Translations under genes and position numbers: made by a program
The notes under the pieces: model-generated
Databases searched by the model: none
Seen by the model: only the letters and a program-made list of their open reading frames with translations
Told to the model about the DNA's origin: nothing
Shown: positions 1-11,702 of the stretch, piece after piece
How positions within the stretch are numbered: position 1 is the first letter of the stretch
Layout: each line of letters opens with the position of its first letter
NCBI RefSeq assembly: GCF_042453785.1
Contig: NC_091664.1
Span: forward strand, 29,374,501 to 29,438,500
Source: Malus domestica
Taxonomy: Eukaryota > Streptophyta > Magnoliopsida > Rosales > Rosaceae
Direction of reading: 5' to 3'
Length of the DNA stretch: 64,000 nucleotides

Positions 1-1893
1 AATACTTCAAAAATGAACCCATTGCATCCAAGTAGTGCCCAAGTACTTCCACAAGAGCTGGCTCAGTCCATTTCAAAGAAAGAAGTTGCTGAAGCAAACC
101 TTCAAGTCAAGAAACAAGTCATGATAAGAAACTCAGATACAAAAATTCCTAAGCTCATATAAAGAAGTGTTTAAAACAAACCTTCAAATATTCTGCATAG
201 TCCAAGTTGAACTTCAGAATGACCCCCGGCAATTTCATTTGATCCATCGAAAATAGTGCTTACAACATTTTCTAAAGCCAACTGCATGCTTTCCATCACA
301 GCTAAGTCCTGAAATTAGACAGAGGATGGAGATTTATAAGAACCATCACCGCAAGGCTTGCAAGCAATACTGGAATGCTAGAAACTCAAAAGATAGCAAA
401 TTGAATTGTGAAAGTGCTTGTAACCAAACCTGAGCAGGCATTGGAGAAAGCAAGAGGCTTTTGATGATTGTATCAATTCTTTCAGAAACTTTAGAACCGG
501 CTATAAGAGGCTTGTATAAGGCAACCAACTTGATCAGTTCTAACTGCATTAAGAGCATTCATCAGGGAAAGAAACATTTGAAAAATGCAGGCCAAGGAAA
601 GTCAGGTGAACTATTTTCAAGAGTTCTTCTAGTGTAAACCAGAACAAAGAGAAATTTCTTATATGATGCAAGACAGCAATAATGGTCAACATGAAATGAA
701 ATGAGCTAGATTCCAAGGTTACTTTAATGGATCCTCTAATCTGAATGGCAATTACTAACAAAGTCAAGGAATGTACCCATCCATGTATCTGTACATGGAG
801 TTAATTATTTAACAGAATCCTATTCCAGAGAACCTATACATGTCGTACAAAATTTTATGCTTACTGAACTGAAGAAGCATGAGCCAATATGCAGAAACAA
901 AAATATCTAAGTTCTATGAACTACTTACCAACTTTGAACGATACTGGCCAAAAGTCCCCTTGTCCTCAACATCATCACTCCATAATTCCAACTGCCCCAA
1001 AGAAAATGTTGTTCCGTGAATTACTTTTTCTCTCTTGAGCATGTGTTGGAAAGATACATCCAGAATTGCACTACATATTTCATCATTCAAAAAACTTAAG
1101 ATTTTTCTCTTTTCAAAATCGACCGGATCAGAACCATCTCCAGCTGAGTGAGCAACAGCCTTTGGCTTTGACATCAAGTCTCTCATTAGCGCCTAAACAC
1201 ACACATAAACATGAAGGACGATTAAACATGGTATGTAGCGTATGACATAGTCTCAGTTACTGGTACATTACAGCAATAATTGGGAGATTATCTTCATACC
1301 AGCCAAAAGTTGAGAGATTGAAAATGAAGAGCTAGCTTAAAATGTTGGAAAAACCCCAGCATCTGATAATAAAAAAGAATAAATTTAGTAATATTCTATT
1401 TCAATAACCAATCACTTGTTGACAGAACCAAATGAACAAGCAGCAAAGAGTTGCATATAGCCCGATGTTCTAGTTACCTGTTGTACATAAAGTGGTAGCA
1501 CAATGCTATCACCAGCAATACATTGCAAGTTTGTGGAACCCAAAGACACCATACTTTCACATATATATTCCACAAACTCAATATTGCTTTCATCAATTAC
1601 CCCAGTACCGGAGCTAGATATGTACAAAAATTCTTTGGAGACATTCATCAATATTTGAAAGATATTACTGATTGCAGAATCAAATTCGGGAGCAGAGGTA
1701 TCATCAATAGGTCTCTTCCTGCATGACATAAATCAGGATAACACAACTGTTACGGAAATGTCTTAAGAAGTGGAAAACACATAATTTATAAACAATTGAC
1801 AATACTATATTTCGTACCTTTGGGAAACAAGTTTGAAAAACTCACAAGCATGAAGACGAAAGTCAGGTGAAGAAAGTAAGAAACCACACCTGT

Positions 1894-1939
<46 letters not shown>

Positions 1940-4099
1940 TAAGAAAGAGACACTTGCCAACAGCTTCAAATCAGAATCCACCAAAACTTCAAAGTAGGAT
2001 ACCATACCCATGAATTATACCAGATTTAGCAAGATCAGGCAATGGAGCCCATTCAGAATATGCATTAACAGCATTCAAAGTAGCTGTTACTGTCGCAGCA
2101 TGTTGTTTTGCAAGGTCAAATTCTTGTTTTCCTGCTTCACTCAATGCGGCTCCAAAGTGCCTCTCTAGTAACTGCACATTTTAATTCATTAGGACAACTC
2201 CATTGTATGCAACTTCTTCTATTAAAATTAAGGAGCCAGACATACAGTGTATAATAAAGGCAAAATTTCAGGTAAAGATTGGGTCAGCCCACGCAGCAAA
2301 AGCCTTCTCCGATCTCCTGTATTAACCATTAAGAATCAGAATAAGGTATGCAGCAATCTAAATCCAGAGAACAAGCATCACATGCATACACACACACAAT
2401 TCACAGGCAAGAGGAAAGAGTGCACAAGACACATTTCTGAATAAACCTTCCAAGTCTTCATTGTGAACAGTAATATCTTCAGGAAGCCACCTTAGCATCA
2501 TGGAGACCAACTCAGCCTAATATCAATGAGGAGTAGAAAGTAAGGTGATAACCTAAACATGTTTTAAATGAAAGAGAGTGAACAAGGAGGAAAAATATTT
2601 ACTTGAATAGGACCCTTGGAGGATAATGAAACCAAAGTTGGAAACAATTCTTGCCATAGATTTAGTCCTTCTCTTCTAACCATCTGCAACAGATTAAAAC
2701 AGGTGAGTACTACAATGGAAAACTAACCATTGGCAGTTTGAATAGAGTCAAAAGAACTGCTGTGTAAACCTCGGCAGTAAGGGCTGCTGTCTGACTTTTT
2801 AAAGCCCACTCCTCACTAGGACTTGCAATATCAGACATTAAATCGACTGTGATATTTGCAAAGTTTCTACGCTCTGTAGGGCTTAGTTCTTCCCACCGCA
2901 ATCGGACCAAATGCTGCACAAAAATATGCATATTCTTGTTACACTACTAATACCACAGAACTTTACATGGTTATATAATTAGATGCTAAATGTTTCAGAT
3001 AGAACTAGAAAGCGCAATCATACAGGGAGGCAGAAACCTATTTTGGAAATTGCAACAACAAGTTTACATCAATCAGGGTTTTGGCATTTTCAACAGAAAT
3101 TGAAAATTATCAGGAAACTGCTTTTACATCTCAGATTGTAAAGCTTCAACCTTTTCTTCCTTTATTATGATCCCAATAAGGTGGGGGGAGCAAAACTTAA
3201 AATATGACATCAAGGGCAAAATAATTTACATTGCCAGGAGCATTTGGATGTTAAGGGAAACCAGTCCCACAACCTTTTGATCATAGACCGTATTATCAAA
3301 TCATCTCCAACAGTCCAACTAGACCACTTAAATAGTAAAAAAAATATGATTTCACCTCATTACATTATTGAAGAAAACAAAAGAATAATTGACGCGGTTA
3401 TGTTTTAGTTCCTAATAAAAACTGCATTTTCAAATTTCAAATTTGAACTCCCGACAATGGCCTTTGGTTCAAACAAAAATACTAACATAGTTACAAATCA
3501 ATAGAAATCTGTATAAAGAACATTCCTTATGATCATATACCTGTAACATCTTAAATGCATGCAACCGAATTTCAGAAGACCAATCCTTCTTCACTAGAAG
3601 AAACGCAGCGTTTGCCAAAATCCGCACATCTCCGGTCTTGATCTGCACAAATTGAACAGAAGGAATAATCAACAATGGAAGATGAGACAGCTGCTTAAAC
3701 CAAGTAACAGATTGCATAACACCATAGCCTTTCAACACTTCAAAATACCAATTAACATACTGAAACTCCACCCGAAAACAACGAAATCATCCTATAAACT
3801 CTTTCAAGTTGAAATTTTAAGAATGCGATAAAAGAATTTACATTTCATTTCATACTATTCATCAGAAACCCTTTTAACAAAAGCAACCAAATTACAAATT
3901 TCTAGAGAGAGAAAGACGGGTTATAGTTCTAATAAAGCACAGGTAAAGTTTCTAGTCAGAGAACAGAAAGAAAGAGTACCGATTCGAGGAAAGCAACGGC
4001 TGCTTTGCGGGCGTCGGGAGTGGAGCTCCAGTCGAGAGCTACGGCAATGGCTTGGGCGACCCTGCTAGCCGCTGTGTTGCTGTTGCTGCTCTCTTCCAT
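1..4099 (-). CDS. HST: HASTY / exportin-5 homologue, 5' half (partial)
   Basis: This karyopherin of the importin-beta superfamily is the plant counterpart of exportin-5 and acts in microRNA biogenesis and export. ATG is at 4099. Coding exons (minus): 4099-3980, 3642-3541, 2913-2770, 2683-2603, 2516-2447, 2316-2246, 2171-2008, 1889-1818, 1718-1478, 1362-1300, 1192-929, 543-430, 308-182 and 99 to the window edge. All introns are GT-AG and the phases join without a break, giving about 577 residues of a protein that is usually about 1200. Residues 30-60 (VKKDWSSEIRLHAFKMLQ) are the importin-beta N-terminal region; HEAT-like helices such as NLLERHFGAALSEAG-type segments follow. The first exon is Ser/Asn/Ala-rich, as in the family. 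The 5' leader and promoter (4100-4300) are rich in GA. The C-terminal half lies off the window. Identification is secure; the exact 5'UTR is not seen. Confidence 0.96.
1902..1935. repeat. (GA)n microsatellite inside a HASTY intron
   Basis: About 17 GA units. On the coding (minus) strand this is a (CT)n run just upstream of the TGTGTGTACAG acceptor of the exon that starts at 1889, so it forms the polypyrimidine tract of that splice site. Confidence 0.9.
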
Positions 4100-5869
4100 T
4101 GCTTTTGCCTTCTGGTTTTTATGGTATTAGCCCCCAAGAGTTTTTCTTGGTTTCTGTAGAGAGAGAGTAAGATGACGATCGTGGATTTTTCTGCAACCGA
4201 AAGAAAGAACCCACTGTGTGTGTGGAGGAGAGAGAGAGAAAGAGAGAGAGGGAGGAGAGAGAGATTGGAAGTTTTACTGGCGGTTTTAGGGAGTGCTCAG
4301 TGCTGTGTTTAGTGGGGGTTTTAATTTAATTTAATGACTCTTTTTTGTGTAGTTTTTTTTTTTTTTTTTTTTCCCTTCTTTGCTAACCAATTTCAATTAA
4401 ATTTTTTATTTTAATCTGCTTGTAATTGCAGGTTAGGTCAGTTGGGAAACCGTTAAATTTTCTGCTCGCCGGCATTTAAGTATGTATCTCGTGTCCGCAA
4501 TGAATGCATTCGGGTTGAGTTAGGTTAGATAGGTTAAGCTAGTTTGTATGTCCCGTTGAATTAATTTTAAACTAGTTTTTATTTTTGTAAATTAGAGTAA
4601 TTTAGAATGTGTGGATTAAAAAATTTGGGTTTTGAGGTACTGCATTGTGTTCATTTATTTTACATTTTAGGATTGGGGATTTTTAAGATGTGTAATTTAT
4701 TCAAAATAAAACGCGTTTGTTGGGAAGATACTAATTTTCAAATATGAGAAAAATAAATTAAAAGCATGAAAATAGAATATAATAAAATATTTGCCAAATG
4801 TGATATCATGATTGGTCCAATACCTTATACCATTTCTCTTTATATTTAATAAATAAAAGGAAAATATTTTGGGTCAGCATTCTTTTGAATTTTTTGGGCA
4901 AAGAATTTGTTAGTTTTTTTATTTCTACTTTTGCCTTTCTGTGGTTGCTTTAATGAAAGGTTCATCTCAGAGTTGTAATTTCAAATTTCGTCCAAATTTT
5001 TTAGTCAATTCTTAGGTTCGATAACGTTCAACCACAAGGGCTGATTTAGTATCGTTGTGCTTTAAATAAAAAAAACTACTTCTGCTGTGCTGTGAGAATA
5101 AGCTCATTTTTGTTGCTTCACGTTTTCAGTTTTTTTTTTCACCTAAAACTATAAAAACACGTTATTAAGTGTTTACCAAACACTTTTTTTGAGCTCAGTT
5201 TTTTTTTATACCCACTTTTTATAAAAGCACCTCAGTACCAAACCAGCCCGTAGTCCAGTGAAAAAGTGCAAACAACGGCTCTTTAAAAAACAGAACAAGA
5301 AGTCCTGGGTTCGGTGTTTCGTAAGCTATGAAGGGGTGAATTCCCAATTTGTCTCATCCGGGCCTGAAAGAGATGGATGACCGTGATTCGCCACCAGTTG
5401 TCATCTTTTTAAGAAAGAAAAATGGATAAATGTTGAGTCCACGAGGGTGTGAATACTCAAATAAATAACCGACATCCTTTGATGAACAAAACTTGACGAA
5501 GAAGTGTGGCGTATATAACGCAACTCTTTACTAAATCATTTCACTACTCTAAGCATAAGTTTCCAACACCACAAACTTGGAAAAAAAGAATCAAAAGATG
5601 AAGATGTACATAACAGAGGCAATTTCTCACACCAATCTCACCAACAAATTGAAAAAAGAACAAACAAAACAAAAATTCCATGTCTTGTAAGTATTGGGGC
5701 AAAAAAAAAAAAGAGAGAAGCTAATTGGGATTTATAAATTTTTTTTTAAATAAAAGAAGGTATTTACCCCTGCATTTCTGATGGAAAAATACACTGCTAG
5801 AAGCTGGGGATGATAAATTCACTTTTCCAGAAACTCTCTGTAACTATGCTCCCTCGTATGAACTCGGTT
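4100..5869. other. Intergenic: HASTY promoter and 5'UTR, then AT-rich repeats
   Basis: 4100-4330 is the HASTY leader and promoter side and contains a GA-rich block at 4228-4262. A homopolymer T run lies at 4353-4372. 4380-5030 is AT-rich with no coding signal. 5040-5260 has the style of a short non-autonomous transposon: 'aaaagcac' and 'accaaac' type ends in opposite orientation. 5265-5405 has a short stretch with a GGTTCG core that could be a decayed tRNA-derived SINE, but I cannot delimit it. No gene is supported here. Confidence 0.5.
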
Positions 5870-8800
5870 TCAAGCCGCACTTCTCTTTCCCTTAACACGA
5901 GCATTGTCATGTTTCTCTCTAAGGTTTCCTGTATAGGATTTTGAAGTTTCTCGCCCATCGTGTCCAGTATGCTTCTTCCGTCTTGGACCACCGGCAGAAG
6001 CAGGTTCGACCAACGGACCTGACCAAGCCTGTAGTGATTCTTTAGGATAACTGAATGAGGTTGTACTGAAAGGGACATCAGGAGGAACGAGGGCAGGATC
6101 AAAGTGATGTGAAGATCCCAAAGGGTAGCCAACTGCTCCATCCTGATGCGGTGGAGGAAACTTTTCGCTTTTGCTCTTTGCATTTGCATGCGTAATTAGG
6201 CGTCTTCTCTGTTTCAGAAGAAAACTGAGGTGTTAACATACTTATAAATCGAAACCTGAATCATATAACTAATGCCAGAGTCGGCCAAATGGTCATGTCA
6301 TGTGTAAGAATATAGACACCAAGTGCATTAAATCGAAACTCATTTACATATGGCAAACCAAACAGGTTAATCTCATCGGCATCTTAGCAGTAATCTATTC
6401 ATAAAGCTAGGCCGCTTCTACTTCATTTATCTTTTTTAACGGATACATAATCTAGAAGCATTTGCATGTTCTTGACTAGCGAAAGAAGGATGTTTATGCA
6501 AATGGAAGGGTCAAAGTTAAAAGATGACACAATAATTGATAGAGGCAACTTATTGGACATACATCAATATTGGACTGAAGCTCCGCATTGGCTTCTGGAG
6601 CCGGCATACCACCCCTAGGAGCCCTTTCCCGTGTGCGTGTTTTCTTTGGACCATCAGCCTGGGATCTACCAGCAGCTCGTAGTCTGCACAACCACCAAAA
6701 ATTGTGCTATTCAGACTTCACACATTATAAAGATAAGTCTGTTTATAAAATTAATTTCGATTATGGTGGTTGAGTATCTATCAAACATTGCCTATTTCAG
6801 AAATGTCTTCAAGACAAGTAATATACCAAAATAAGTATTTTGCCAAAATGGTATATACTAAGACAAACAACAGTAACAAATTGGCTACAAATGTTTCGAG
6901 ACAGCAGAAATGCATGTTTGCGCTCGAGGGCTAACATGACAGAAAGAATCTGTGCGAGAGAGTGAGAGATGTCTCAGGGAAAGTTTACATAGAAAACCAG
7001 AAAATGAGTAACTTTAGACAAAAGAGGTGTCTTATTGACCTATTTTTACTCTATCCTCAAAGGTCAAGGCTCTGACAACATGCATGATTTATGCTAAATA
7101 AGTAGTCATTAACAGCAAGATATCAGAAGGTGAAAGAACAAAAAGTCAACAAGATCCATACCTACGAGCTTCATCGTCCCGGCGTTTGGCATCTATTTCT
7201 TTGGTTGGGGGATACTTTGGGAGGCTAGAAGGTTCACAAGCATAAGGCTCTGACAGGAAAAACTGCAAATGAGGAAAGAAAGAGCAAACAGAGTATGTAA
7301 GCACATTTATCGAAGGAATCATAATAGCTGCAAATAACCATCAATTAGCGCGCACATGATTTTCATTGTTGCAGGCATGGATCAACATATGGATCCAATT
7401 AGCATAACTATAATCTAAACTCTAAAGCGATGGTTAGGGACCCCACTATGAGATGTGACTTGGGCCCCAATTCTAGGCAGGTAAGTGGGCGACAGTCTAA
7501 GGAGCGCTTAGTCTCATTAACCATTCCCGACTGCAAAATATAAAATCAAAAGAAGAGATGCAGAAAGTAATTATCAGTGTTGAATCTAAATCCGACAAGT
7601 CTACTGTCAAGAAACCAAGATGTGTTCTGGTTGATTAAGCCGGTAGAGAGAACTAGAGTACATAGAAAGCAGCCATACAGTATCAAGAACCTGAAATTAG
7701 AAAGCAATATCATAGTATAAGAACTCACCACACTACTCAATGCAGCTGTGGCTGTCTGACGTTCTGCTGGATCAATTGCAAGAAGAGTTTCGATAAGGGG
7801 AAATGAAGATGGGGGAAAATCTTTGAATGCTTCTCTTATGCATCTTCTGTAAGGCTCCCGAGGCCTAAATAGCGTTGCATTGGGCAACTTTGCTTTCCTC
7901 CAGTATTCATCTGAAGGTGAACCACATAGTTTGTATATCTTATGTAGTTGCTCCACCTACGTGAGCAGCAAAGATGTGAGATATGCTCTACAGTTATGTC
8001 AGAAGTTTAGTCAGTGAGAAACCCTAAAAATGTTATCATCTCAGCATTTTAAAACTTACAAACAATGAAAACTGGATAAGGTTGTAGCTTCAAACATCTA
8101 TTTTAACCAACTGAACACAAGAAACTCAGTCTTATGAAGGTCAACTAGCTAGATGTGAGCATTGACCATTCCAATGCAATAGCCATAAATTACCTGGCGA
8201 TCTCTCCATTTTAAACATTAGTAGTTAAAAGTCTTCCCACAAATTTAGTTTTTACAAGCAAGGATAAAAGCAAATGCAAAAAGAGAGTCATCAAGTTACC
8301 TCGGTACGACCAGGCATGATAGGTTTCCCAGCTAGTAACTCCGCTAAAATGCAACCTGCACTCCAGAGGTCCACACCCACACCGTAATCAGTAGCCCCAA
8401 GAAGGAGCTCGGGAGGTCGATACCATAGAGTAACCACCCGACTAGTCATTGGATGCTTATGGTTTGGATCAAAAAAAGAAGCCAACCCATAGTCAGCAAT
8501 TTTAAGTACTCCTCCATTGTCAATCAAAAGATTTGATCCTTTAATGTCACGGTGAAGCACACCACGGTTGTGACAGTGCTCAAGTCCAGATAGAAGTTGA
8601 TGCATGTAACATTTTACCTGAAATTTGAATTGTGAGATGCATCAAATTTCAAAAGATCAGAAAAGTACCATAAACCATTTATATAATTTTAAAAGTGGTA
8701 AATGGACTTCAAAGATTAGCGAAATACTGGCTAACCTGTGGTTCTGTAAATTTAATTTCGGGGCTTGCAGCAAGCCCAGCTAGATCATGCTCCATGTATT

Positions 8801-9712
8801 CCAACACCAGGTACAAACTACATGACATTCTTGACGTAACCAGACCCTCCAACTTTACAACATTGATATGATCCAATCTCCGCAAAATTAGAATTTCTCT
8901 AGCCATAAATCTCACACTCTCGGGCTCCAAATTGTCAAATCTAACTTTCTTTAGGGCAACAATTTTCCCCGTCAACATATCTTTAGCTTTGTACACATTA
9001 CTATACGTTCCTGACCCAATCTAACATCAGGGAAAAGAAAATGAAAGAAATCAAAATCATGCACAAAAAGAATACATAAACCAAGAGCATAACATGATGA
9101 TAAAAGTGATAGGCATTGTTCAATTAATTGCAATTTATGGCCGCCTCATTTGTAATAGGCATTCCCAAGAAGAAAACTTTGAAGAATGCATCTCAAATGA
9201 TCCGACTTATCACATTGTTCGTAAAAACCATATTTGTCGCATCATTTTAGGAAAACAAGCAAAGAATCACAACATCAACTTTTTCATAAAAAAATTTAAA
9301 AAAAAAAAACTTTTCCATAAAAAGAAGAATGAAAACCTACCTTATCAATTTTCTCAAACGTGTCTGCTTTCCGTGGAATCCACCCATTGAGCGCCTCCCC
9401 ACATGCCTCAGTGAGCCAGGGTGGCCAGCCGGCCGCCACTTGGGCGCCACGCGATTGCTTTGGTACATTACCTGACCTCGGGTTTGGCTTCGATCGCCTT
9501 CTCTCCCCCCTCGGAGGTTTCTCACCTCCATGGACATTCTCCTCCTTCTTGCCCTCTCCCCCACCAACATGAACCTCGGCGGTTTTACTATCTACCTTCG
9601 GCACCACAACAGCATCTACCTTCCCAGTAGACTCTACACTCAAATCCCTCCTCTCCCCCTTCGACTCGGAATTGACTCCCGAAGAAGCTTCTCTACTAAT
9701 CACACAGCCCAT
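5870..9712 (-). CDS. CDC2-like serine/threonine kinase with N-myristoylation signal
   Basis: A cyclin-dependent-kinase-like protein of the plant group that includes At1g54610. ATG is at 9712. Exons: 9712-9341, 9020-8736, 8617-8300, 7956-7729, 7262-7162, 6683-6563, 6208-5870; 587 aa. The N-terminus MGCVIS fits N-myristoylation at Gly2 and palmitoylation at Cys3, so membrane attachment is expected. The kinase domain starts near residue 120 (EKIDKIGSGTYSNVYKAK). It has the VALKK lysine, a PESVRFMAREI helix at the PSTAIRE position, HRDIKGSNLL as catalytic loop, DYGLA in place of DFGLA, and the T-loop VVTLWYRPPELLLGATDYG. A basic, disordered tail with ANAELQSNID and RRRLITHANAKSKSEKFPPP, both family landmarks, ends at a TGA at 5870. 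All four domain-coding introns are phase 0. Substrate and cyclin partner are unknown. Confidence 0.95.
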
Positions 9713-9719
9713 TCTTGAA

Positions 9720-10139
9720 TCTAAGCCTCATCCAACATGGTCAATGCAAAAAAGCTCTTCCTTTACAATTTAACCACTACAAAATCAACCAATTTGCAAC
9801 AATTAAAAACTAACCTCCAAAAATCCACACATAAACACTCAACAATCAGTCCACAACTAAAAATCATCCAAAACAACCACCAAAGATCACATCTTTACAC
9901 TAAACCCCATGTGATTAGCACAACCCAGTAATCAAAATCATCTAAACAACACAAAAACCAACAAAAGGGCAGCTAAGATTCACAATTTTGGAACTGGGTT
10001 TCTTCAAGATTCAGCAGGAAGTAACAAAAAAACCTGATCTGGGTATTGAGAAAGTGAGTGAAAGAAAGAGATTTTCCCGAGAAAGTGATAGACTTGTTCT
10101 AAAGAAAAAAAGTGAGACTGGAAAAAAGGAAATGGGATT

Positions 10140-10190
<51 letters not shown>

Positions 10191-10450
10191 AAAGAACTTA
10201 CTGTGAATTGAGTTGAATCTGTGATTGGTATGATTGGTTAAGTGAGGTTTTTGTTTTGGAATGGAGTTTGGCGTCCTTTCTCGGTGGCTCGGACAAGACG
10301 ACGAATAAAAGGAGCAGCACAGGCTCAAGCCTCAGCAGATCTCCCAAATTTTCGTCAAGTCAGAGCCGACAACTCTCTTTCTAATCTTCTCCCTCTATCC
10401 TCTCTCTCTCTCTCTCTCTCCAAACAAACAAAGAAAGCAAGGAATCGATT
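9720..10450 (-). promoter_or_regulatory. Kinase 5'UTR with probable 5'UTR intron
   Basis: On the minus strand a strong donor (TTCACA|GTAAGT) lies at 10201-10200 and a plausible acceptor (GGCTTAG|ATTC) at 9721, eight bases upstream of the ATG. This implies a 481-nt 5'UTR intron (9721-10201). The intron carries a (CT)n microsatellite at 10145-10188 on its sense strand. A second CT/GA tract at 10398-10424 lies in the likely first exon or promoter. Splice use is inferred from sequence only. Confidence 0.55.
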
Positions 10451-11228
10451 TATATTACTAAATTTCTGGGCAAATGGAATTTGTTTTTTACTTTTTGTTT
10501 TTATTATATTATATTTTTATTTGATGAAATTTTATATATTAATATGGTGTGCGTTTAATTTTGAAAAAAAATTACAGTTTATACCTAGAATAATGCTAGT
10601 TTTGCCACTTTTTATAATATAATGGAAATGATTCAGATTGAGAAAGCTGTGAACTTTTGATTCACAAGTTCACACCATTGTTAACACAATCATCTTCTAC
10701 CACCATCGCAGCCGCACCACTCTCGTCTCAACCATATCATCCTTACAACCACTACCACAATTATATCTATATTTGACATTTGATACTAGACACGTTTTTC
10801 ATGTTTTTATTATCTAAAATCATTCATAGATTAAATTACCATACCCATTTTCAAATCACAATATGTCGCTTTCATTTAAAAAACAATTTTTCAAAAATTA
10901 TTTTGCAAAATGTTACCGGACAAACCCTTACTTTCCTTAAAATCCATTAAGTTCTTCGAGATTGATTACTCTACCAAACAACTTTGAAGGAGGTCTCAGG
11001 ATTCGAATTTTTTCATCATCGTTTTTAATCATTTTCGTGTAGACAAGAAGGTCAACATATTTCTTTTTCTTTAGCCAACACAGTATAAATGAGATTATTA
11101 CGAAGTACTAATAATAAATCCTTTTTCGAAATTCTCAAATCTGCAATAATGCATATAACTCAATGCAAAATTCTCACTTTCACATGATAAAGCATAATAA
11201 AATTCTCAATTTCACATAAAAATGTGCA
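10451..11228. other. Intergenic, AT-rich, no gene seen
   Basis: This stretch separates the kinase promoter from the NOP58 3' flank. Reading all frames gives only short, biased ORFs. 10675-10770 is CA/CAC-rich low complexity. Confidence 0.6.
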
Positions 11229-11375
11229 GGGATGTGATATCCACGCACCATTTTTTACTTCTTTCACACCTTTTAATTTTACACCATCTGATCAGATAAA
11301 TTAAAGAATATCAAATGATAGAAATTAACAAAGGGTGTGGAAGAAGTAAAAAATGATGCGTGGATAACATACCCC
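11229..11375. mobile_element. MITE, family A copy 1 (~147 bp)
   Basis: The ends are inverted repeats: GGGATGTGATATCCACGCAC at the left and its near complement (GTGGATAACATACCCC) at the right. The arms continue inward (TTTTTACTTCTTTCACACC against GGTGTGGAAGAAGTAAAAA). Flanks AATGTGCA and AATGCGCA could be an 8-bp target duplication with one mismatch, which would suit a hAT-type MITE. Related copies lie at 57043-57190 and about 61095-61240. Confidence 0.8.
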
Positions 11376-11702
11376 AAATGCGCATATTACACGCCTTTGT
11401 TAAGTTGCGGTTCCACACCTTGTAAAGTAAAAAAGTTAGGCCTTTTCATTCTTCTACAGCCAAAGACAAATTAAAATTGCAAATTGCGATTGCAGCAAGT
11501 TTCATTGACCAGCTTCATGCAACATGTTTGTCCATAAGAAATTAGAGGATACAGAACTGCAGAAGTAGCTTCAATTGACCACATTACTAGCAAATGAATC
11601 AAAACAACATGGACCAGATTTTATATATAGAAAAGCTGTGTCACTGATTGCCTAAAGTTGGAACAAAATTTGCCGGAGTTCGATACAACTTTTAAAAACT
11701 CA

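Noticed and set aside
7400-7530. Possible small repeat in a kinase intron (GGGACCCCACTATGAG region)
   Set aside because: No inverted ends, duplication or second copy was found in the window.
9988-10328. ORFs on both strands with Ser-Leu or Glu-Arg runs
   Set aside because: They are created by the (GA)n microsatellite at 10145-10188.
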